A stretch of DNA of 64,000 nt from Peribacillus muralis (lineage in GTDB: Bacteria > Bacillota > Bacilli > Bacillales > DSM-1321): assembly GCF_001439925.1 (NCBI RefSeq), contig NZ_LMBV01000005.1, positions 222,722-286,721 of the forward strand. The letters are read 5' to 3'. The first letter of the stretch is position 1. Every line of letters starts with the position of its first letter. Of this stretch, positions 54,233-63,420 are shown piece by piece. The position numbers and the translations under genes are program-made. The notes below the pieces were generated by a model. It saw only the letters and a program-made list of their open reading frames with translations, searched no databases and had not been told where the DNA came from.

Positions 54233-55951
54233 ATGAATGTGAAAGCGTTGCCAGTAGTGGAAGGTAATTTCAATTTAAAGAATTACGATGAAACATACAA
54301 GGGGTTTGACTGGTCAGAGACGGAAAAGGAATTCTCCTGGTCCGAAACGGGTAAGGTGAATTTAGCATATGAAGCCATTGATCGCCATGCCGAAACATAC
54401 AGGAAAAACAAAATAGCCCTTTATTATAAAGACGATAATAGAAAGGAAAAATATACATTCAAGGAAATGAAAGAGTATTCGAACCAGGCGGCCAATGTGT
54501 TCAAGAACATTGCCAATGTCGAAAAAGGCGACCGTGTCTTCATCTTCATGCCACGCTCCCCGGAGCTTTACTTTGCCTTGCTCGGTGCGATAAAAACGGG
54601 AGCGGTGGTCGGGCCGTTGTTCGAGGCCTTCATGGAAGGCGCGATCAGGGATCGTCTCGAAGATAGTGAAGCAACTGTGATCGTAACGACGCCGGAACTT
54701 TTGCCACGCGTCCCGGTCGATGAATTGCCGCACTTGAAGCATATTTTCCTAGTTGGCGAGAATATAAAAGAAGAAGGAAATTATTATCACTTCAATAAAA
54801 AGTTAAAAGAGGCCGACACTACCTTCGACATTGAATGGGTGGACCGTAATGACGGGTTGATCCTGCACTATACATCCGGTTCGACTGGAAAACCTAAAGG
54901 AGTGCTTCACGTTCACAACGCGATGATCCAGCATTACCAAACGGCAAAATGGGTCCTCGATTTGCAGGAGGAGGACGTGTATTGGTGCACAGCCGATCCT
55001 GGATGGGTGACAGGGACGTCTTACGGCATTTTTGGACCATGGCTGACAGGAACCTCGAATGTTATCGTAGGCGGGCGATTCAAGCCTGAATCCTGGTACA
55101 AAACCTTACAGGACTTTGGTGTCACGGTTTGGTACAGTGCACCCACTGCCTTTCGGATGCTGATGGGGGCAGGTGACGAAATCGTTAAGCGATTCGATTT
55201 GAGTGCCCTCCGCCATGTCCTGAGTGTCGGTGAGCCGTTGAATCCGGAGGTGGTCCGCTGGGGAATGAAGGTTTTCAATCATCGCATCCATGATACATGG
55301 TGGATGACGGAGACGGGCGCCCAGGTCATCTGTAACTATCCTTGCCTGGAAATCAAGCCGGGCTCCATGGGAAAACCGATACCTGGCGTGAAAGCGGCGA
55401 TAGTCGATGATCAAGGAAATGAGCTTCCACCGCATCGAATGGGGAATTTGGCCATTAAGAAAGGCTGGCCTTCCATGATGAAAACTGTCTGGAATAATCA
55501 ATCAAAATATGAATCTTACTTCATGCCTGGTGATTGGTATGTGTCCGGGGATTCCGCTTATATGGATGAAGAAGGATACTTCTGGTTCCAAGGCCGTGTT
55601 GATGATGTCATCATGACGGCAGGGGAACGAGTAGGGCCATTCGAGGTGGAAAGCAAGCTGGTCGAGCATCCAGCCGTAGCCGAAGCGGGAGTCATCGGGA
55701 AGCCGGATCCGGTCCGGGGCGAAATCATTAAAGCGTTTATTGCCCTTCGTGACGGATACGATGCTAACGATGAGCTTATAGAAGAAATTCGGCAATTTGT
55801 CAAGAATGGCCTTGCAGCGCATGCGGCGCCACGCGAAATTGAATTTAGGGACAAGCTTCCTAAAACGAGAAGCGGTAAAATCATGCGACGCGTCTTGAAA
55901 GCTTGGGAACTTGATTTGCCAACTGGCGATTTATCATCGATGGAGGATTGA
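54233..55951 (+). CDS. acsA: Acetyl-CoA synthetase
   Basis: AMP-forming acetyl-CoA synthetase of 572 residues, the same length as in B. subtilis. The phosphate loop is YTSGSTGKPKGV near residue 219; WWMTETGAQ, SGDSAYMDEEGYFWFQGR and the hinge GRVDDVI follow. The catalytic and regulatory Lys is residue 549 in KTRSGKIMRR, the AcuA acetylation site. Start ATG at 54233 behind GAAGGGGG; an upstream in-frame ATG (54101) is before the promoter. Divergent from acuABC. Confidence 0.97.
   Translation: MNVKALPVVEGNFNLKNYDETYKGFDWSETEKEFSWSETGKVNLAYEAIDRHAETYRKNKIALYYKDDNRKEKYTFKEMKEYSNQAANVFKNIANVEKGDRVFIFMPRSPELYFALLGAIKTGAVVGPLFEAFMEGAIRDRLEDSEATVIVTTPELLPRVPVDELPHLKHIFLVGENIKEEGNYYHFNKKLKEADTTFDIEWVDRNDGLILHYTSGSTGKPKGVLHVHNAMIQHYQTAKWVLDLQEEDVYWCTADPGWVTGTSYGIFGPWLTGTSNVIVGGRFKPESWYKTLQDFGVTVWYSAPTAFRMLMGAGDEIVKRFDLSALRHVLSVGEPLNPEVVRWGMKVFNHRIHDTWWMTETGAQVICNYPCLEIKPGSMGKPIPGVKAAIVDDQGNELPPHRMGNLAIKKGWPSMMKTVWNNQSKYESYFMPGDWYVSGDSAYMDEEGYFWFQGRVDDVIMTAGERVGPFEVESKLVEHPAVAEAGVIGKPDPVRGEIIKAFIALRDGYDANDELIEEIRQFVKNGLAAHAAPREIEFRDKLPKTRSGKIMRRVLKAWELDLPTGDLSSMED
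54240..54253 (+). promoter_or_regulatory. cre site (CcpA) within the start of acsA
   Basis: TGAAAGCGTTGCCA fits the cre consensus at 13 of 14 positions by my reading. It lies just inside the coding region, about 40 bases after the likely transcription start, a position where CcpA blocks elongation. A cre at a similar place is known from B. subtilis acsA. Confidence 0.8.
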
Positions 55952-55980
55952 GACGCAACTCCTGATTTAAAATGAAGAGT

Positions 55981-56018
55981 AAAAAGGCATCCATGTTGAG
56001 CGCATGGATGCCTTTTTT
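55981..56018 (+). terminator. Terminator after acsA
   Basis: AAAAAGGCATCCATG and CATGGATGCCTTTTTT form a 15-bp stem. Confidence 0.9.
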
Positions 56019-56030
56019 GTCGTGTTGATA

Positions 56031-56071
56031 AAAAAAACAGGCTGGCGGGTTTTATCCCGCCAGCCTGTTTA
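56031..56071 (-). terminator. Terminator of the penicillin-binding protein gene
   Basis: AACAGGCTGGCGGG pairs with CCCGCCAGCCTGTT. On the minus strand the stem is followed by a run of T residues (the A run at 56031-56037). Confidence 0.9.
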
Positions 56072-56079
56072 GAAGAGTG

Positions 56080-59070
56080 TCATTCTTCCTCTTCTTCCGC
56101 GTTAGTAGCTTCTGTGTCTTTATCATTGCCCGATTCTTTGTTGTTATTAATCGAATCGTCTTTCTCTGCCGTGTCTTTGCTTTGATCCTGGTTTTGTTCT
56201 TGTTGTTTATTATTATCTTTTTCTTTATCTGTATCTGATGTTTGATTCTCTTCTTTTCGTTCCGGTTTTTTCTCTTCGTTTACAGGTTTATCTTTTGTGC
56301 GATTCTCTTTATTTTTGGTCGAAGCTTCTTTGGCTATTTTCTTTTTAGCTTCGCTTTCGACATGCTTCGATGGAGCTGATTCTTTCCCGACTATATCAAC
56401 GGCCGTTACGTAATAGGAGCCGCCTGAACCGATTTTGTAAACAAGCTCTGATCCAGCATTGATGCTCGCCACTTTTTTGCCGTCTTTATAGACACGATAG
56501 CCGACAACATCACCTTCGTGATGCAGTCCCCATGTAATCTTATCATTACTCATGGAGATGGAAAGGGGATCGGGCGCTTTGCCATTATCATTCAATTTCG
56601 CTTTCGTCGCGACGACTTCCCCTTCTTTTTTGTCCCCAGGAATAATGGAGCCCGGGTCAATCACATATTGCAATCCTATATCTGCGAACGAATCTGGATT
56701 GAGCATGAACCCACCGCTCGTGAATTCGTCAGGTGTTTGCGGAAGGGCGGCATAGCGCTTGCTGCCGACTGAAACATATTGTCCATCGATGAAACTATTA
56801 TCCGCCTTGGATGGCGCATACTTGGAGATGAATAAATCCGATTTGACAAGTCCGGCCTTTTGGCACGAACTTGAAGGCAGCAGTCCGGAAACGCCACAGA
56901 AGGAACGGCTGACGATTCCGCCAGGCATTTGGAACCGTTTATCGGAATCGATGAGCTTCGGTTCGACCTTGTAGGCGGCGTTGATTAAATCTGCCCAATA
57001 ATAGATATTGCGTTTATTATATTCCAGACCATTGTACGTCCCTTGCAAGGATGCTGGCTTGTCATAACCGAGCCATGTCCCGAACGATACAGTCGGATTG
57101 GTGGCTACGAACCAAGCGTCCCAATAATTTTGTGAAGTACCGGTTTTACCGGCCCAATCGCTTGAGAAGGCCAGGCGGTTCCTGACCGAGGCCGCCGTCC
57201 CGCTGTTTACGACATCACGCATCATGTCAAGCGTCAGGTAAGCGGCTTGTGGAGAGAAAACATCCACTGGTTTCACTTTATGCTGATAGATGACCTTGCC
57301 ATCCTTCGAAACGATTTTATCGATCATATAAGCATCGATGAATTCCCCCGAATTGGCAAAGGTGCCAAACGCATTGACGTTTTCTTCAACGGTTACACCT
57401 CTGTCCATGGCACCCAATGACATGGAAAGGTTGGAGTAATCGCCTTTCGTCACGGTGGAGAAGCCCATTTTCTCCAAATACGAAGCAGGTCTCAGGTTGA
57501 TTATCTTTTTGTAAAAGAGCGCCGCCGGGATATTGTATGATTTCTTCAGGGCCTCACGGGCAGTCGATACTCCAGTAAAGCTGCCGCCGCCATAGTTTCC
57601 TGGACTCCAAGCTCCAATGGAAATCGGCACGTTGGCCGATACGCTGCCAGGCGAGATTTTACCTAGCTCGATCCCTGGGCCATATACAAGCAATGGCTTC
57701 ATCGTTGACCCGTTTGAGCGCAATGATGAGGTGGCATGGTTCGTTTGTTCCCGCTTGAAATCGCGGCCGCCAACGAAACTGATAATTTTCCCTGTTTTAT
57801 TTTCGATAAGGATAGCTCCGGCCTCCACGGGCTGGCTCACGGTTTTCGTTTCCTTCGTATCCGGGTCGACGACTTGTGCCGGTTTATCGTATCCGAAGCT
57901 CGGATAGTTCTTCGTTACTTCCTGCATCTTGTCATAGATCTTTTTATTGACCGTCGTATAAACCTTATAGCCATTTTGTCGAAGCTTACGATCGGCAAGT
58001 GCTACATATTGATTTTTTAAATCATCATTCTCTAAATCTTTTTCTTCATAACCATCTTCTTTTGCTAGACTGACAGAAAGGATTTCAATGGAGCGTTTTT
58101 CAATTTCATAGGTGAGCCATGGGTACTTCTCGGATGGCATCTCCGTTTTTCCGATAAAGTCTTTTGTTATATCGTACCCTTTTGCTTGATCATACTCGTC
58201 CTTTGTTATGTATCCGTTACTGTACATCCGTTTTAAAACGGTTTTCATCCTGTTGATGCCAGGCTGTTGATTATCTTTCAATTTCCCTTGCTGCGTATAT
58301 GGTGTATAACCAAATGGACTTTGCGGCAATCCAGCGATAAACGCGGATTGGGGCAGTGACAGGTCTTTGGCCTCCACGCCAAAAATACCTTCAGCAGCCG
58401 ACTCGACACCAGCAATGTTCTGACCGGAGGAATTCCTTCCCAAAGTGGAGACGTTTAGGTAGGTTTCCAGTATTTCTTCTTTTTCAAAAAATTTCTCTAC
58501 CCGGAGTGCAAGCAGGATTTCCTTTGCCTTCCGGTCAAATGATACTTCGTTCGTGAGTACCTGGTTTTTGATGAGCTGCTGTGTTAAAGTACTTCCTCCA
58601 GATTGAACGGTTGCATTTGAAAATTCCTGGTAAATGGCACGCAGGATAGCCTTCGGGACAACTCCGTCATGTTCATAAAAATACTCATCTTCCGTTGCAA
58701 TGACCGCATGTTTAAGATGCTCCGAAACTTTATCGATCGACACTTCTTCACGCTCGAGGTCACTCTTAAGCTTGCCCAAGTAAACGTTATTGGCAAAGTA
58801 TACTTCAGAGGTCTCTTCATAATTGTAGATGTCTTTCTTTAAATCTTCCTTGGAGCGTACGGGCTCATCTTTGACGAGGGCAGCGAAATAGCCGGCTCCG
58901 ACGCCGCCAGCGAATGAGAATCCTAAAATCCCGACAATAATGACGATCAGCGTTAAATTCCAAATGACTTGGTAGGTGACCCGCGCATTTTTTTGCGTCT
59001 TTTCATTTTGGAAAAAACGGGTCAGCTGCTTCCATGCCGTTCGTAATCTATCTTTTTGATTATTATTCAT
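56080..59070 (-). CDS. Class A penicillin-binding protein with FN3-like and acidic tail
   Basis: Bifunctional peptidoglycan synthase of 996 residues. A cytoplasmic stretch and one membrane anchor (about residues 35-65) precede the GT51 transglycosylase (TEDEYFYEHD at about 126-135; GGSTLTQQ at 158-165). The transpeptidase has Ser455 in STMK, SYN at 511-513 and KTG at 642-644. After about residue 820 come a fibronectin-type-III-like stretch (WGLHHEGDVVGYRVYKDGKK) and a charged tail of about 90 residues rich in Lys, Glu, Asp, Gln and Asn. Start ATG at 59070 behind AGGGGG. Confidence 0.94.
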   Translation of the reverse strand: MNNNQKDRLRTAWKQLTRFFQNEKTQKNARVTYQVIWNLTLIVIIVGILGFSFAGGVGAGYFAALVKDEPVRSKEDLKKDIYNYEETSEVYFANNVYLGKLKSDLEREEVSIDKVSEHLKHAVIATEDEYFYEHDGVVPKAILRAIYQEFSNATVQSGGSTLTQQLIKNQVLTNEVSFDRKAKEILLALRVEKFFEKEEILETYLNVSTLGRNSSGQNIAGVESAAEGIFGVEAKDLSLPQSAFIAGLPQSPFGYTPYTQQGKLKDNQQPGINRMKTVLKRMYSNGYITKDEYDQAKGYDITKDFIGKTEMPSEKYPWLTYEIEKRSIEILSVSLAKEDGYEEKDLENDDLKNQYVALADRKLRQNGYKVYTTVNKKIYDKMQEVTKNYPSFGYDKPAQVVDPDTKETKTVSQPVEAGAILIENKTGKIISFVGGRDFKREQTNHATSSLRSNGSTMKPLLVYGPGIELGKISPGSVSANVPISIGAWSPGNYGGGSFTGVSTAREALKKSYNIPAALFYKKIINLRPASYLEKMGFSTVTKGDYSNLSMSLGAMDRGVTVEENVNAFGTFANSGEFIDAYMIDKIVSKDGKVIYQHKVKPVDVFSPQAAYLTLDMMRDVVNSGTAASVRNRLAFSSDWAGKTGTSQNYWDAWFVATNPTVSFGTWLGYDKPASLQGTYNGLEYNKRNIYYWADLINAAYKVEPKLIDSDKRFQMPGGIVSRSFCGVSGLLPSSSCQKAGLVKSDLFISKYAPSKADNSFIDGQYVSVGSKRYAALPQTPDEFTSGGFMLNPDSFADIGLQYVIDPGSIIPGDKKEGEVVATKAKLNDNGKAPDPLSISMSNDKITWGLHHEGDVVGYRVYKDGKKVASINAGSELVYKIGSGGSYYVTAVDIVGKESAPSKHVESEAKKKIAKEASTKNKENRTKDKPVNEEKKPERKEENQTSDTDKEKDNNKQQEQNQDQSKDTAEKDDSINNNKESGNDKDTEATNAEEEEE

Positions 59071-59227
59071 CGTATCATACCCCCTGAAATCACATATATT
59101 ATAGCATATAACATGTAGGCGAAAGGTCATCTTTCTTATTTTTCTGGAATCTGTATGGGTGATGTTGACAAGCAATCCTATGTATGATAAAAGTTTATTA
59201 ACAACTATAAAAGAATGAATTGATCGC

Positions 59228-59458
59228 GATGATAGGACCCAGTAGTCAGACTATCCCTGTTTTAGAGAGCCGGTGGTTAGTGGAAATCGGTACAAATGGT
59301 TTGATGAATTACTTCCTGGAGCATTTGCTGTGAAATGATAGTAGCAGGGAACGGTTGACGACCGTTATTCGTCTTCGAGCGGAGGGCGTAGTATGTCCTC
59401 AAGTTGGGTGGTACCGCGAATTTATTCGTCCCTTCATATTTATGAAGGGGCGTTTTTG
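59228..59458 (+). promoter_or_regulatory. Tyrosine T-box riboswitch of tyrS
   Basis: T-box leader controlling tyrS by uncharged tRNA-Tyr. The apical AG box reads AGAGAGCCGGTGGTTAGTG at about 59265. The specifier region reads GAATTACTTCC, giving codon UAC (59310-59312) for tyrosine. The T-box bulge is TGGGTGGTACCGCG at 59405-59418. The alternative terminator hairpin with T run is at 59427-59457. Confidence 0.95.
59427..59457 (+). terminator. Regulated terminator of the tyrS T-box
   Basis: CGTCCCTTCAT and ATGAAGGGGCG pair around ATTT or similar, followed by TTTTTG. It overlaps the T-box antiterminator partner. Confidence 0.9.
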
Positions 59459-59484
59459 TGTGCTTTTGCGGAGGTTTTCTATAG

Positions 59485-60759
<1,275 letters not shown>

Positions 60760-60767
60760 GTTTAGTG

Positions 60768-60796
60768 AAGCCCGGCTGAGTGACAGCCGGGCTTTA
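60768..60796 (+). terminator. Terminator after tyrS
   Basis: AAGCCCGGCT and AGCCGGGCTT, a perfect 10-bp stem with a 7-base loop, but with few T residues behind. Confidence 0.75.
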
Positions 60797-60863
60797 CTGC
60801 GCAAAAGAGTATTTGATTGATGGGCTAGAATATACATGATAGTGAATGGACAATCGGAGCTGG

Positions 60864-61046
60864 TCAGTTTTTGTTATTTTTCACCATCAATGATACAAAA
60901 CAAAATAATGCTATCAAAAATAGGAGTGCCGGAAACGTATAAAATGTTTCATTGTATTTAATAGAAGATTCAGCCTTTAAACCATACAAATAAATAAATA
61001 GCATAAAAGATACAGACAATGCTATCGTGCCAGTTAATAATTTCAT
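60864..61046 (-). CDS. Small two-helix membrane protein
   Basis: Protein of 60 residues with two hydrophobic segments (about residues 3-22 and 38-55) and a short loop between them containing YNETFY. The C terminus is basic (MVKNNKN). The ribosome site AAAGGAGAGG is strong and well spaced from ATG, so translation is likely. The text resembles the start of the next small gene (YDSIFY loop). No family recognised. Confidence 0.68.
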   Translation of the reverse strand: MKLLTGTIALSVSFMLFIYLYGLKAESSIKYNETFYTFPALLFLIALFCFVSLMVKNNKN

Positions 61047-61188
61047 TTATTTACCTCTCCTTTGGTTAATTTAATCGTATTATACGGAAATTTTTTTAAC
61101 AAAAGGGGTAGATACAAGGAGTTTTTAAAGGGCGGTAAACAAAGCATTTCTTTTACCGAAAATATTGGGAGTTTTTAACCTTGAATTA

Positions 61189-61247
61189 TATCTTCGGAAA
61201 AGAGGCTGAATCAGCATGTTTAAATTTGAAAAGACTAATAAGAAAAC
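61189..61247 (+). repeat. 59-bp direct repeat, copy A
   Basis: Begins TATCTTCGGAAAAGAGGCTG and contains AATCAGCATGTTTAAATTTG and ACTAATAAGAAAAC. Matches copy B at 62355-62413 base for base except for a handful of changes, in the same orientation. Confidence 0.88.
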
Positions 61248-61305
61248 TGTAGATAAAACTACTATAAAAAAGAGGGAGTCATCGCCTTCATACCTTTCTT
61301 ATTTA

Positions 61306-61327
61306 ATATATGTACATGTACATATAT
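61306..61327. promoter_or_regulatory. 22-bp perfect palindrome around TGTACATGTACA
   Basis: Symmetric about TGTACATGTACA with ATATA arms on both sides. The same 12-base core occurs at 63622-63633 over a likely promoter start. Possible operator; no gene start is near it on the plus strand. Confidence 0.55.
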
Positions 61328-61400
61328 AAACCTACCATAAAATAGGTAAAATGGGGAATGAATATTCAGAAAATTTATATAATTTTCGATTTTTATGGTA

Positions 61401-61697
61401 CTATTTACTTATATAAGAATAGATAGAAAAACATAAAATCATAATGAAAGCTAAAAAAAGAATTATGCCTATAAGAAAATTTACTGTTAAATAAATTGCT
61501 GAGACATTTAAGAATGCAATTAAAATAAATATATTTATCTTTTCTTTAGTTTTTAAGAAAAATATAAAAATTAAAGAGAAGATGAATAAGGAACTTGATA
61601 AATAAAATATAGAATCGTATTCTAAGGTATAACTATGCGTTATTAAAACAAACAAGTATAAGACTATAAGTGTTACTATACTAACTATTTTTTTCAT
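61401..61697 (-). CDS. Small three-helix membrane protein
   Basis: Protein of 98 residues, almost wholly hydrophobic, with three to four membrane segments (about residues 3-20, 30-48, 53-72 and 74-94). The loop after the first helix reads LEYDSIFYLSSSLF, similar to YNETFYTFPALLF of the neighbouring 60-residue protein. A strong AAGGAGGAC site precedes ATG. Rich in AT-type codons (Ile, Phe, Leu), consistent with the low GC of the tail. No family recognised. Confidence 0.7.
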   Translation of the reverse strand: MKKIVSIVTLIVLYLFVLITHSYTLEYDSIFYLSSSLFIFSLIFIFFLKTKEKINIFILIAFLNVSAIYLTVNFLIGIILFLAFIMILCFSIYSYISK

Positions 61698-61850
61698 AGA
61701 TAGTCCTCCTTTTTATATATAACCTAATGATGCTAAAATATCATATAATACCTAAAAATATTAGTTTGTTGTGGGATTTATTCACTATATTTAATTAGTC
61801 TAAAGTCCATGTCAAAATACAATTTATCCATTAACTTGTAGAATGCGCAC

Positions 61851-61949
61851 TTATACATGATTATGTTTACTCCATTCTTCAATATCAGAGTAATATCCTT
61901 GAACGTTATGAGAAACGATCTTCGTTTTTATGTTCCCTTGAGAATTCAC
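61851..61949 (-). pseudogene. Minus-strand C-terminal coding fragment
   Basis: Frame of 32 codons reading VNSQGNIKTKIVSHNVQGYY and then SDIEEWSKHNHV to a stop. It has protein-like composition but no ribosome site before its GTG and stops just upstream, so it is best seen as the end of a decayed gene. Confidence 0.35.
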
Positions 61950-62144
61950 TTTTGTTCGTAGAATAACCAATCATTATTAATATTGTTTAATTATCTTCCG
62001 ATTTCTGTATTAAATAATTAAGACTCACGATCATGTTTACACTTAAAAAAGTTCCCCTATTTCAAGAGAACGTAAAATAAGCGTCTGCCCACAATCTTAA
62101 TAAGTTACTCCAAACCCAATTTAATAGGTTATTAGAGAAAAAGA

Positions 62145-62190
62145 AAAAACGCTAGAAACATTGAAATCAATGTTTCTAGCGTTTTTTGAA
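62145..62190. terminator. Strong symmetric hairpin
   Basis: AAAAAACGCTAGAAACATTGA pairs with TCAATGTTTCTAGCGTTTTTT around AA, about 20 bp in all, with A and T runs so it works on both strands. No gene borders it closely. Confidence 0.75.
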
Positions 62191-62197
62191 TAGCTAT

Positions 62198-62335
62198 TAA
62201 CAAAGTGCAACAGGGTAGATCCCATGAGCAGTTTGTGGATTAGGATACTCCTCCCGTTAGAGGCTCAATAAGCAACAGTGGCTATAAATTCCTTCGTCTG
62301 GATGGGAAAATAATTGATAAGACGGGCTTAAAAAA
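62198..62335 (+). pseudogene. Plus-strand fragment with an internal stop
   Basis: One frame reads INKVQQGRSHEQFVD, a stop, then DTPPVRGSISNSGYKFLRLD and GKIIDKTGLKKP, then a stop. The text after the internal stop looks like the end of a real protein. No start or ribosome site. Family not recognised. Confidence 0.3.
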
Positions 62336-62354
62336 GCCTTGAATCACTAGATTC

Positions 62355-62413
62355 TATCATCGGAAAAGAGACTGAATCAGCATGTTTAAATTTTAAAAGG
62401 CTAATAAGAAAAG
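62355..62413 (+). repeat. 59-bp direct repeat, copy B
   Basis: Begins TATCATCGGAAAAGAGACTG and contains AATCAGCATGTTTAAATTTT and GCTAATAAGAAAAG. Lies 1,166 bases from copy A. The short frame seen in copy A is closed here by a stop. Confidence 0.88.
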
Positions 62414-62451
62414 CAGATGTTGCTACTTTTAGGAAGTGACAACATCTGCTT
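62411..62451. repeat. Perfect 12-bp inverted repeat next to copy B
   Basis: AAGCAGATGTTG at 62411-62422 and CAACATCTGCTT at 62440-62451 with a 17-base loop. It begins where repeat copy B ends. Confidence 0.7.
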
Positions 62452-62577
62452 CTCTAAAGAGTACGATTTAATTTTGAAATCTGCGCCGTCCTTATAAGTA
62501 CTTTTCCCATTTCTTTCTTACATTCAAAAAATGAGTAATGATTGAAGATTATGTTTAACGTCTTAGACCATATAAAA

Positions 62578-62620
62578 ACACCCTGTAAAGGTTAGTTTGG
62601 TGTCTAACATTTACAGGGCA
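62578..62620 (-). terminator. Terminator of the 88-residue minus-strand gene
   Basis: CCCTGTAAAGGTTAG pairs with CTAACATTTACAGGG around a short loop (one mismatch). On the minus strand it is followed by TGTTTTTATATG. It lies 31 bases after the stop codon. Confidence 0.72.
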
Positions 62621-62650
62621 GTACGACGTTTATAACGCGTTAATAATTAA

Positions 62651-62917
62651 TTAATTTTTTCCTCTTAATAAATGATTGACTGCAACTGCAATTAAACTAA
62701 TGTTTAATAAACCAAATAATAAGCAAAAACCTTGCACAGTATCTACTTCAATAGATCTTGCAACCCAATAGGCTGCATCTTCATTTGTGAATTCTATTTT
62801 CGAATTTAATAAAGCTTTCCCAATTGAAGGAGCTGATACTTGAATTAATAGAATAATCCCTAAAGAAATGGCATTATATACTATCAAAATTTTCGCTGTA
62901 CTTTTAGGATTACTCAA
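62651..62917 (-). CDS. Two-helix membrane protein of unknown family
   Basis: Protein of 88 residues with hydrophobic segments at about 8-28 and 61-80 and a charged middle (SKIEFTNEDAAYWVARSIEV). Start is TTG with GGTGAT six bases upstream, and a terminator follows, so it looks like a complete transcription unit. The first segment is KILIVYNAISLGIILLIQVS. No family recognised. It lies directly downstream of a decayed gene on the same strand. Confidence 0.62.
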   Translation of the reverse strand: MSNPKSTAKILIVYNAISLGIILLIQVSAPSIGKALLNSKIEFTNEDAAYWVARSIEVDTVQGFCLLFGLLNISLIAVAVNHLLRGKN

Positions 62918-62939
62918 AATAGAATCACCAATTCTTTTA

Positions 62940-63420
62940 TTATTTGTAATAATGTTTATATTTTATATCAACACCAATTGGTTTGTAAGCATAAGCTAAG
63001 CCTTTATAATCGTAACGGAAGTAAATATCATTTCTTTTGCTTCCCTTCATAGAGTATTTTCTATAAATTGGATGACCTGATACTTCTGCTTTGGAAACAG
63101 CTTTTCCATTGTTTTTTTTGGTACTAACACCCCTCTCCTCATATGGAAAACTACTGGCCAACCTGGCATTAATATAGGTTTAGGCTTCACTAAATCTACA
63201 ACACCTACTGTTTCAGCAACTTAATAGTACATCATATAGCAAACTTTCAGCTAATTTGAATTTCACTATAGGCTTATTCAGTTTCTTCCACTGGGAGCTA
63301 TGTTAGTGCACTTCATCTTCAGTTGCTAGATTATAACCCACGACTTATTTATATTTATTGTGTTTTTCTTCAATTTCTTTCACGTCTCTAACAGTAATAG
63401 TTTTTCGGAGCCCTTCTCTT
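62940..63420 (-). pseudogene. Decayed gene, several frameshifts
   Basis: The C-terminal 70 residues are open (from INARLASSFPYEERGVST to GVDIKYKHYYK) but lack a proper start. Upstream on the same strand, consecutive stretches in other frames read on like one protein: AETVGVVDLVKPKP, then further upstream WKKLNKPIVKFKLAESLLYD, then REGLRKTITVRDVKEIEEKH. The frame changes at least at about 63175 and 63205, and stop codons intervene. I do not recognise the family; the C-terminal part is basic and Tyr-rich. Confidence 0.5.

Larger units (their letters stand above)
61047..61400. other. Intergenic stretch with repeat copy A and palindrome
   Basis: 354 AT-rich bases. It holds copy A of the 59-bp repeat and the palindrome at 61306-61327. 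A short open frame of 37 codons begins in the repeat (ATG at 61217) but has no ribosome site. Confidence 0.5.
61698..62650. other. Long AT-rich stretch with coding fragments and hairpins
   Basis: 953 bases. Contains a minus-strand coding fragment (61851-61949), a strong hairpin (62145-62190), a plus-strand fragment broken by a stop (62198-62335), repeat copy B, an inverted repeat (62411-62451) and a terminator (62578-62620). No intact gene seen. Confidence 0.6.

Noticed and set aside
61357..61429. Plus-strand frame reading MNIQKIYIIFDFYGTIY, similar to a HAD phosphatase start
   Set aside because: Stops after 22 codons, ribosome site badly placed, and it runs into the 98-residue gene on the other strand; probably chance.
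62217..62340. End of an insertion sequence or intron
   Set aside because: No terminal inverted repeats, target duplication or transposase text could be identified.
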